Of a DNA stretch of 64,000 bases, positions 53,581 to 64,000 are shown piece after piece. Position 1 is the first letter of the stretch. Each line of letters opens with the position of its first letter. The notes beneath the pieces were generated by a model. That model searched no databases, was not told the origin of the DNA, and was given only the letters and a program-made list of their open reading frames with translations. The DNA comes from Dirofilaria immitis (Eukaryota > Nematoda > Chromadorea > Rhabditida > Onchocercidae): NCBI GenBank assembly GCA_024305405.1, contig JAKNDB010000087.1, positions 3,226,501 to 3,290,500 on the forward strand, written 5' to 3'. The position numbers were made by a program, and so were the translations under genes.

Positions 53581-55423
53581 TGCAATTTAGTAGCAGTGGT
53601 CTTTCTCCTAAGTTTATTTTCAGCAAGTTTATATTCAATTCTTATCCATCTTTTCATCCTTTTTAGTAATAATTAAAACAGCCGAATTCAGACTAAGCAA
53701 TAAATATAGAAAATGTTATCATAGCATCACACTTTAACGACAAGGAAGTGATATTTCGTCCAGTTTCTCCTCGAATGACAATTTAACATTACAAGGCGAT
53801 GAATATGTGAATCCACAAAATTTATCGAATTTCACTTCTACTTAAACAATTTTGTCGAATTCAAATTAAAACTTATATTGAAGCATTTCAGATATGTCAT
53901 GAACGAATACTCTGAGCATTTTCATAAATGATCAAAAACAAGATTATAAATCCCTAAAAGTTTTGAGTGGTATCATAAAAATTTAATATGTCTTTTAGAA
54001 AAATCAGATGGGAAACTTCAAGATTTTTCACTTAATCTTGTCAAATGTTGCAAAAATCTTTCTTTTTCACTTAGCGGCATCTTAGTTGAAAATAAATAAT
54101 AATTGAAGTAATTCAGTAATCAACAATATTCAATCAATTTGATGAAATAGTAGCATAATAAATTAGAAATTGAATAATAAGGATAAATGCTATCACTTTT
54201 CGTTTTAATGGAGTGGATGGAAGAAAGAAGGAGTAAAAAGACATCACAGATAAATAAAACATTTAATTCTTATGAAAAAGAAATGATATAAGATTACACT
54301 ATTGATAAGAAAATAAATCAGTGACTATTAGTTATCTGTTAATCAATTTTGTAAGTGGAAAGAACTGTTTGTTCAATTTAGAAAATTTACTTGAAAGAGC
54401 AAATTTTCAAGGAATCAAAGTATTGTGCATAAATTCTAAATAAATTATTAATGGTGGAAGTTGAACTTCTGAACAACATTACAAACATTTGCAATATACT
54501 CAACTTATAACAGAGCTAATAATTAGATAAGCAGACTAAGAATATACATGAAATGAGTTGTATTGAATTCGTTTAAATATAGTATAAATGATCCAGGGAA
54601 TATAATAAACCTATAACATAAAAATGATAATAACTATAAGTGATAAAGATTTTCCGATGCACCAATAGAATGAAACATGAAAGCAGAATTAGTCGTATAT
54701 TATTATATGCACTACTTGAAACATGCCGTTATGGGAAATAAATACAGACAGATCCATGTACAAATATTTACACACAGTTGTATATGGTAAAATTACTCGT
54801 TGTAGATGTACAACTTATATGATGTATAACTTGTCGATCCTTCTATAATTGAAATCCAGTAATTAATGTTCATTCAGTAAATTCATGTATTTACAACATG
54901 ATCATCACCAAATACACTATTCACTGCATTTGGATTTTCAAATGAATTATATGGCGATTGCTGCTGCACAAAATGAAAACGATTTCGGAATCGTCCAGCT
55001 AGTTGATGAAAAAAATCAGAACAGTCTATAACTTAATAGCAGTTATATTTCTGGAATAATTTTTATAATTCTCAATACCTTTAGAAAATATATTTCATGT
55101 GCGCAAAAGCTGTTTAATGTCGAAATATAACAAAATATTTCAGCAAGTTTCAAAACAATTTAAAATAAAGTCAGTTCTCGAATACCGCCCGCATATTTCT
55201 CGAAAATAATATGAAGACTTTCTTTTCATACCTTTTCGAACTCTCCTAACTATATCTGCATTATCAAACAGAATTTATAGCCATAAAGATATTAATTAGC
55301 ATCCTTCTAATCATGTCATTCCTTATTAAATTATGTTAAAATTGCAAGATGCTTATACTTTTTCCTTATTATTCTTTGAAAATAATAGTATGGATCAGCT
55401 AAGTTAAAAAAATTAATGTTATC

Positions 55424-58400
55424 TTATTGAAAATAGAATGGAAGAATTCTTTCACCTAATTTGAGCAAATTTCCTGAAGAATAGTGAAATTGTCTTTCGC
55501 CGGCATTCATTAAATTATATGATTGTTCTGCGCATAAAAGTTGTAATAGTGACTTTTCTTCTCTTTCTTGACTTTTATAGCGATCCTGTAATTTTTGAAA
55601 AGACAAAATGTCCATACCTGAGGAATGTCTATAAATACAAGTGATAAATAACTGAAGAAATCATTAGAAATTATAATTGGCTCTAAAGTACGTGACAGCA
55701 ATAAACAGAAAATATGAATTCTTAATCAAAAACGGTAGTGATAGTCGCCTATGTAAAATGCCAAGGAAATACATGATAATAAACTTATCATTCTAACTTT
55801 CTTAGTTTGAGCATAATAAGTGCCCAATTTCAAAATATTCCTTGCTTCTTCTATTTTTCTAAGTGATTACAAAAAAAACCGCTTTATTAAACTATCGAAG
55901 ATAACTTTTCTCTTTGTTATATTTTCTTTCCAGGCACTGTATTTTATTCCACTAAGTTGTCGCCATTAAGACTAGTAAATAAGAATTTCAGATATATTAA
56001 ATGAAATATTTGGAGAAATTAGGAAATTTAAAACATACTCTGATGATTTCATAAGCATCCATGATAATGGCAATGAATAGTGATAAAACTACATAAACAA
56101 ATAAAGATACAAATATATAAATATAAACAGTGCCAAATATTTTAATAATTGTATTAGAGTCGTTGATAGTGAAGAATGTAGCAAACATATCATCACCATT
56201 TAATAATGAAAATAGAGCTTCTGATGATTTTCCTAATGTACGAAACTGAAAATACTCTGAATTTGCTGAAACAATCACAAATCGACAAGACGAGGATTAT
56301 TTGACGTGAAGTAGTAAACTAAGACGATAGAAATTTGCTACAGCTTCTAGTACACCGTAAAGGAAAATATCACGCTCGACCGGATAACATTAAATAATTC
56401 GAAATACCAACAACATATCAATTAACAGATAAAACGGAATAGCTGTAACTACTGCATTGATAATCTCTCTCAAAATCCTTATGACAACTTTGTTCAAACG
56501 AAAATATACCAAATCTGGATAATCATTTAGGCAATCTCTTCGGTAATTTATTGAGAAATTTCTTTATATATCAATCCAGAAGAATGCTATTAAAAAAAAA
56601 CCTTTAAACTATATGGTCCGATTATAACCCATCCGGCAATAAGAAAACCAGCATAAAGAACAGCTGCACATGACATGAAGCGAAGAATATTCGGTAACGA
56701 TTTCTTTATTGTTAAAATTAATATCTGAAATGAATTTGTTTCTTTCAAAAGCAGCATCAAAAGAAAAAATTCATATTCAAAATGAAACAGTTCATTGCTG
56801 TATGACGAATTTTCACTAAAAGGAACCAACGTTATATTTCGAAAAGAAGCAAAAGTAACGCAGTACACCGACGTAAACCAGAAGAGCACCGGTTCCTAGT
56901 AATATGCCAGATGTGGTAAAAGATCATTATCAAAGTCCTAAAAGGTGGACAGAATTTGTGATTTGTAAAGACGAAGTTTCTTTTATTATATATGCAAAAA
57001 AATTATTTCTTTTTATTATATGTGTAAAAAAGAATTTTGGGCACTGAAAAAGACATTCCATAACAATAGCTCTCGAGGAAATGAAGACTATTTACAACGT
57101 TTCCAATGAAAATCTGATTTAGAAAAATTTGCATCATTAAAAATAGTACTTAAAGTTAAATTTTAAATCACAAAACTGTTTAGATTTAACTAATTAATGA
57201 AGAAAGCTATCATTATTCCACCAAATATTTTTTCTAGGCAAGATATAAGTGAGCTAGACTATCTGGTTCAACTTGTCTGAAACTTCTGAGAATATTCTTA
57301 GTAACATACGCTATCAACAAACTATAAGATTTTCTATATTGCATCATAATGAAGTTCCCGACAAGACTTCGGAAAAAGAAATACAATAGTGATATGGCTT
57401 ACCCTGAATTCAATTGTGATTTTGCATAGAGTGCCAAAGATGATGCATATATCATTTGTAACAATCATCACATACCAAAAATTCAGGAATTCTAACTGAT
57501 CACTTAACATCAGTTCACGTCCCAATACATTTCTAACAAACTGCATTGTTGCCTATATTTAGAAATTAGTATAAATTGAAAATCTTTTGATACGCATTTG
57601 CTTAGTCTATATGTTATAGGAAATCCTTGTTTAGAGCAAATGGAATAAATAAGAAATAGCTGTAGAAAATAAGAATGTCGAAAAAAAAATAGTTAAATGA
57701 AGCTATGATATGATACTACCATTTATATATAGATAGTAATCTTGACTGATAAATAAATATTATTAAATAAAACTCCAAACCCACATAAAATATTGCAAAA
57801 CTGACCAATTTCAGAAGATATGCTCGAAAAAGTGCACGACAACATAATAATAACGAGGCGATGCACATTAACAAAACTAGGATATCAATAACAAATATGA
57901 TAATGCTTACTGTTAGTGTACCATCTCCTGAAAGATAGATGATATACTTCTATATATAATATATCATTATATTTTGGATATACATTATATATCTGCTAAA
58001 ATCTATTGAAAACAGAAGAATAAAATATCAGTTGATCTTTTTTATTGCTGGAAATGAATCTATTACTCTTGTGTTTTTTTAATAATTATAATTGTAATAT
58101 CACATTTTCATATTCAAAGATATTCAAGCTAGTGATTTCTAGTAAACACAGCCAAGATTCCGATCCATTCGTCTTTTTACCTATTACTTATGATAAATAG
58201 TTTAAATAGTTCACAACCCGTTTTTCTTTTCAAAAATGAAAAACGAAGGGAAAATTTAAAGGGAAAGAGAGAGAGAGAGAGAAAGAGAAAGAGAAAATTT
58301 GATATTTTAATAAAGAAAAAAAAGCGAATAAAAAACCGTTGAAATTACTTGGCAACTGGTACATACCATGTATAACACGACCATTACAGGGAGTAACATA

Positions 58401-61400
58401 ATTAATGACTGTTGATAGATAAACGTATACCTGACCAGTATATCGGGAGTTATCGAAAGTAATTGTAACCTAAACAGCCAACATTTGAATACAAAATTTC
58501 AAAAGGAAATCAAAAATCAAAAAGATAACGTTAGCAATTCATGATTTACACAACCTACGTATTTGCAATAGTTGTTTTAATAATTACCCTCATTTCTATT
58601 TGGATAAGAAAAATCTCATGAACCCTACATGAGATGTAGATTTATCACCTCAAAATCCTTTTTGAAATGATATTAGTTATTAAAATGATATAATTTATCC
58701 TTGACATGATAATTAATATCATTAGAATCTAAGAAAAGTTGCCATATTAGCAAAAGAAAAGAATGGTAAATTTCAAAGAATTGATAAACCTGAATTAGGA
58801 AGCATTCCGGTCGTTCATCTGTCGAAATTGTACTAAAATGGATGGTTCGCAAGTTGAAACTCAATATACATTTTGATATGATTAAAGCATCTTTCGGTTT
58901 AAATGTGATTCCATAGTTTCCAAGAATTTCTTCCAACGAACTTGCATTTCGACGGATTTCATTCACTTCACTTTCATTAAATTTCAGTAATACACAATCT
59001 GTAAATGTGTTTCAATAAATTAAATAAAAAGTTGGAATAATAAAAGGATTCATTAGTCAATTTGCTGCTAAAAGAATTTATACTTTTCATTGATAATTCC
59101 CTCTTATTAATATTACGCTTTCATGTAGATGTGAAATAGTTAGTCGCCGCAAAAATCAAAAGAAGACTTTCCAGCATTTTAATATTTAAAAAAAAACAAA
59201 TATCTTAAATTCCAGAATTTGAAATATAAAATGTAATTTCATGTCTTCAATTATCTTGCAATTTCTCAATCTAGAACTAAAAATACTGCTTCTATATAAA
59301 CAAAATATAAGGACAGAAAATTGGATTTATCCATTGCAAATATTAGATCTTTTCGCTGAAATTTCTAAAAATATCAAAATTAGTAGCAAAATTCCGAAAT
59401 ATAAATCATCTAAAATTTAAAATGTCATATTTTTGGTCAAAACTATTCTCACCATTAATTTCTGAAATATCGAATTCATAGGTGTCGTTGAAAACAGTCA
59501 CATTAGCAATTTTTTTAAGCAAAATTTCATTGGTGGTATATCTTCAATGGAAACATTGATATTGCCAGCAAATCTCGGATTATCTACCTCAATCGAAGAA
59601 TGAGCGTCCTGATCTCTTGACGTATCATACGAAAAACTCGCGAATGAATCTTCCTGGATTGAATAATACTGCAACAAACATATGCCTCAGTATATCAACA
59701 CGTTCATTAACTTAAAATTTAAGTCTTAAAAACTCCAAAAAATCGATATTTATATTTTATAACTTCCGAAAATTATCACATCTCTATGAATTGCAAATAA
59801 TTTATAATTGTAAAAAGAACAGAAACTTACAGCAACAATCATAAATGCAAATTGATCAATAATATCAGCGCCTGTATAAACGGAATACCGACCAGTTGAC
59901 GGTGGATAAATGAGTGTGTCACGTTCATCATTCCAGTTTTTCAAAATTTATGTCGAATCACTGTACTTGTTTCATCCATGAAATCAACATGCAACATACG
60001 TAATTCGGCAAAAAGTATCAGCTGAAAAAAATATTAATCAAAAATAATTGATAGCAACTAATTGAGATATAATTGACTGCACGTATGCTATGTTCCAATG
60101 ATTTCTTATTAATCATACGCTAATTTACTTGCATCCGCACATTGTTCTAATTTATTGAAATGTTAAAATATAACAGCATTTATTAATAAATTCCGAAACT
60201 ATCGAGTCACTACAAAACAGTGATTCTAAAAAAGCTAACATTTCAATTTATGAACATGTTAAATAACTATAAATTTTTACTTCAGCAGTATTGAAGCAGG
60301 TATAAGATATTTAAATATTTTACTGCTGGAAAAGTATAAGACAATATATTATTTTTCTGTCTTTTCTTTTGGCATGCCTGATACAGCTATGAACTTAAAT
60401 AGAAGCAGTTTCCAGTATCAACTATTAGAAGATTCTGAAATATTTATTTATAATCTGCTTTATCTACTTATAATATTTACACATCGTAATTTCAATTATA
60501 TTTTTTATATCATAATTCCACTTAACATCTAACAGAATTATACTTGCATAGAAATTTTTGGAATTGTCATTTTTCGAATAATTCAAAAATTCCGAATGAG
60601 TATTTTTGAATCTAATATGTAAATGTGTAGAATTATATCTAAAAAATACTTTTTTTAAACTGTGGGGAGAAATGAAGCTTTTTTCTTTCTCTATAAATTA
60701 AGTAAAATTCCAATTATTTTTCCCTTAAATTTCAAAAACATTCTCTTAAATTCACTTTAATTATAATAAAAAAATAAAGAGGGTATTACGAATAATACTT
60801 ATTTACAAGAAAATCATCGTGAAAAGAATATATATGAATATAAGAATATAGGTATGAAAACACGAATAATTTAAATAAATGTAAACAAAAATATCTTATC
60901 AAAATTAGCTGTGAAATCTATCTCGCATTGCACAAGAAATTATTTCCAAAAATATAACTCTTACCTGCACAGAAATGAAAATAATTTTGAAAATCTGTAA
61001 GGCTAATTTAAAGGGAAACTGATGGCGCAATTTCCATTTTGTTATTGGGTCCATGAAAAAAATTGTAGATGTCGACGTAAACGCTCAGCATCACTACGAT
61101 CTGATGCTGACAAAGTTTCTAGGATATCTTGTTGCATTCTGTAAAAATATTTCATTTCTTTCATTTGAACTTGAAATTATTGTGAAATCCACAAAAAAAC
61201 ACTGATCCTTAAGATTATTATAGATATAGCTTACTTAAAATATTAAAAGAATATGTCTGGAAGTAAGAGAAAAAATTATCTCAATATCAACTATGACATT
61301 AGTTGATAGTAGTGCCTTCCAAAATCTAATATATTTTGAAAAATAAACAGAGAAAAAATTTATAGCATGAATAGTAATATTTCAGCGCTATTTAATAATT

Positions 61401-62371
61401 TGAAATATTACTTTACACTCATCGTTAAGATTAAAATATTAATCACAAAAGAGAAGAAAAAAGTTTTTCACTGGTTATAAAATGTGCTGGCATAGAATAG
61501 GATAGAAAGAAAATCAGATGATAAATCAGATGATATTTTTCTGAATACTTAGTTTAACTCGACTTCAACTTCCTAATTACAGACTGAATATAGTCTGAAT
61601 ATTATTGTTCGAAAAACATATAATGTTTACTATCTAATTCTTCAGTAATCTATCTACTAGGTTAAGTTATCAGTAACTCCCAAATTTCGAAATAAAACAA
61701 GAAAAAACAAGGATATGCTTTAGAGTTTCTGGGAAATATAACTGCATATGTGTTTCTAAAATACCCAGCTGCGCTTATTTTTATTTTTCCTATTCTACAA
61801 GGAATTATTTAAATTCAGATTATAAAAAAATATATGATGTCTTAATATGCGATAATATTGCTAAAAGCTAAGGCCTGAATTTATTTATTTTTTAATGTCT
61901 CTAATCTAAACTGCTACAAACCAAAAATTTTTCAATCATACCGATCAAATTCAGGTGGCGATTGTTCTGCACTGTCGGAATTGTTACTCATTACTTGTGG
62001 CCGTTCATGCATCTGTAAAATATCAAAGGTAGAGAGTTATAAAATAGTTGAATTAATTCAAAATTCGAGCTAACACGAAGCGAGTATTTATATCCAAATT
62101 TATATATTTATCCGAAATTCCAAATTAAATAAATTATCAAATTATATACAACTATATTAAGTAAAACAAGAGAAGTATGAAATATGTTTTATGCGAATAA
62201 AAAAAATAACCGTCGAAGAGAAAAAAAATGAAATGGCTAATTTTTAGTGCATTATTAACTTCCACAATTATTTTTACATAATTATTTTCAGCACAATGAT
62301 ACACAATCTAAACTATATAGTAATTGAAGACTTACAAGACCCATTTGAATAAGTTCATCACGGTTTTCCAT
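55424..62371 (-). CDS. cup-5: Mucolipin (TRPML) lysosomal cation channel
   Basis: Six-transmembrane cation channel of late endosomes and lysosomes, ortholog type CUP-5/TRPML1. Thirteen exons on the minus strand: 62371-62336, 62012-61942, 61138-60965, 60021-59831, 59668-59453, 58998-58790, 58469-58367, 57927-57806, 57552-57403, 56937-56831, 56724-56602, 56245-56039, 55651-55424. All phases match and total 646 residues, usual for the family, when four one-base slips are allowed (61056-61062, 59943-59946, about 59535, 56918-56921). Start is MENRDELIQMGL. TM1 follows the PFKLALQIFKII motif (about 75-103). The luminal domain (about 104-330) has N-glycosylation sequons and a Cys pair in RPECFLIQ and VTPCNGRV as in TRPML. 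TM2 is near 340-370; NFWYVMIVTNDI gives TM3; GVLRYFCFFSKYN the TM4 region; LPNILRFMSCAAVLYAGF TM5. The pore exon carries LFSLLNGDDMFATF (filter NGDD, about 518-521), then TM6. The C-terminus lacks an obvious lysosomal sorting motif. Confidence 0.95.
58261..58300. repeat. (GA)n tract in a mucolipin intron
   Basis: Run of gagaga and gaaaga units inside the intron between the exons at 58367 and 57927. Confidence 0.8.
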
Positions 62372-62545
62372 TTTGATTGATATATTACAGATAATTCATT
62401 ACAATAATAATAACAATAATAATGGCAATAACACGACCACTTTATTTGATTATTTGTGTAACTATTGCATATAATATTCCGTTAAAATGAAGTGAATTAA
62501 AATTTTGCTACTGAGGGATGGTTGCTGGCATTGAAATAGCTTATG

Positions 62546-62561
62546 CTATCACTAGTGATAG
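62546..62561. promoter_or_regulatory. Perfect 16-bp palindrome upstream of the mucolipin gene
   Basis: ctatcactagtgatag is its own reverse complement and sits about 175 bp upstream of the mucolipin ATG. A symmetrical site at this distance could bind a dimeric factor; no factor is identified and chance remains possible. Confidence 0.3.
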
Positions 62562-63358
62562 TGACAATACTACTATCAACATTATGAGCTTATCATCATT
62601 TCTTCGCATTATTACCAACAAAGATTATCTACCAAAACGCCATTCCATTATTGTTCATTCATTAACTAAATTGATTTTCGTTTTCCTTAATTTTCCTTAA
62701 TCAAATTTTGCTTTCACCACTTTTTCACTCGTTATCTTTTTTGATATCTTCTCAGTCTTTGTGGATATGAGGAAAATAGCGAGGCTTCTAATTGATAACG
62801 CATAATATGCATGCACATGTTTTTTAAATAATTAATAGTTTTTCTTCCTTGCATCTTTTACTTATTGAATGCAAACTACGATGTAATAAAATAAAATTAA
62901 ATAAAAACTTAATATATCTCCAACAAATATTATGGTTCTCGATTTCAAAAAACTTTTACCCAAAACACTTTTATTATGGCTACTGAATTTAATTTCTAGT
63001 AGCCATTTAACTATTGTTTAATGAACAATTGTGTATCTTAATTTGCTAGATATCATTTTATATTTCATGCAATAAATAAATTTATGCTTTAAGATAATAT
63101 CTACTGGAAATTGTCTTATCATACTGGAAAATTTGTTTTGAAAATGTTCTTGGTAACAGCTATGATAATTGATAAACTGGTCATCATGGAATGATACAAA
63201 TCAAGGATACTTAACTTACATGTTCACTGTAAAAAAAATAATTCAACTGATTTCTAATTCGTAATTTCGACTAGTGATTACTGAATTTAATACATTACAG
63301 GACCTGAAATCTGAAAAAATTTCCCGATAACAAAATTATATCTAAGAACTACTGGTAT

Positions 63359-63496
63359 TTTTATTATATTGCTAGCTTTTGAACATTGTACACTTCCATT
63401 ATATGACATAATAAATTCTTCATAATATCACAAAAGAGTATTTTGCCGATCTCGCAATTCAGTCATTCTATTTGATAAGCTAGCAATATAATAAAA
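63359..63496. repeat. 20-bp perfect inverted repeat with 98-bp spacer
   Basis: Left arm ttttattatattgctagctt (63359-63378) is the exact reverse complement of 63477-63496. The 138-bp unit resembles a small terminal-inverted-repeat element or a cruciform; no clear target-site duplication could be assigned in this AT-rich DNA. Confidence 0.6.
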
Positions 63497-64000
63497 CTTC
63501 TTTCCTAAACTCTTGCCATTTTTCTCTTTATAATCCCAAAATGAATAAATAATAGACAAAAGAGATAATGAAGCTTTAATTTATAATGATTTGGAAAAAA
63601 TATTAAATTATGAGAAATTTATGACAAAACAACCGAAAATGATGAATATAGAGTGATAATAGATAACTCATTTCAGCATTACCGATATTTACTGCTGTGA
63701 GAAATATTTTCTCAATTATATACATAAGATTGTTATCAGTTATATACATAAGATTGGCTTAAAAAGATTGAGAGTGTAAGCGAAATTTTTAATGTTTTTT
63801 ATAAAATGCATCCATCGTTCAAATTTTTTAGATAATGGATGCATTTTGCATTCAAAAAAATTTTGTGTAAAAATGATAATAAAAATTAGTGAGAAAGGAA
63901 AAAAAGTGGTGAAATAATTCAAATGATGACTTCAGATTATTTCCATAATTTCAAAATAAAATAAATATTATCAATTGAAACTAATACTGAGCTAAGAATT

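Larger units (their letters stand above)
62372..64000. other. 5' flank of the mucolipin gene, no gene seen
   Basis: No supported coding region; ORFs at 62518-62700 (plus) and 63740-63922 (minus) are AT-rich chance frames. The mucolipin promoter should lie here. It contains a perfect 16-bp palindrome at 62546-62561, 20-bp inverted repeats at 63359-63378 and 63477-63496, and a stem-loop at 63803-63847. Confidence 0.5.

Overview
The window is an AT-rich animal nuclear sequence with intron-split genes, very long simple repeats and wide gene-poor stretches. The recognisable genes are metazoan: a Vps15 kinase, a mucolipin (TRPML) channel, an acyl-CoA-binding protein, a MADF-domain protein and a multi-WH2 actin-binding protein. 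Small exons, several very short introns (about 38-60 bp), acceptors of the ttttcag/tttag type, and the mix of a CUP-5-like channel with a MADF protein fit a nematode, perhaps a spirurid. The exact species is not determined. I see no bacterial genes, CRISPR array, rRNA, tRNA or transposase.

Layout. (1) Positions 1-6921, minus strand: 5' two-fifths or so of vps-15 (17 exons; myristoylation start, divergent kinase domain, HEAT repeats); the WD40 part lies beyond the left edge. (2) 6922-7853: short divergent promoter region. (3) 7854-9198, plus: small acyl-CoA-binding protein gene. (4) 9690-13977, minus: MADF-domain gene (6 exons, possibly two more 5' exons reaching 17130). (5) 14.9-16.35 kb: CA/CATA/TG microsatellite block. 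(6) 20760-22521, minus: polyglutamine exon plus a 19-bp microexon, which may be the 3' end of the next gene. (7) 22679-26859, minus: proline-rich protein with four WH2 actin-binding motifs. (8) 26.9-55.4 kb: about 28.5 kb without a convincing gene, holding TAG, ATC and other repeats and a perfect 2,790-bp (TTA)930 array. (9) 55424-62371, minus: a complete 13-exon mucolipin gene (cup-5 type, 646 residues when frames are reconciled). (10) 62372-64000: upstream non-coding DNA.

Technical point that affects every gene: all five recognisable genes need single-base frame corrections, and nearly all of these fall in homopolymer runs (mostly one base too short, two cases one base too long). Exon phases otherwise fit exactly. 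This is best explained by residual long-read homopolymer error rather than gene decay, so automated gene calls on this sequence will be fragmented.

Functionally, vps-15 (class III PI3-kinase complex, endosome and autophagy) and the mucolipin channel (late endosome/lysosome) act in the same cell system, but they lie 48 kb apart with unrelated genes between them, so I do not infer a functional cluster. I did not find a clear previously undescribed system. The most unusual items are the 930-copy TTA array and the polyQ/WH2 locus.
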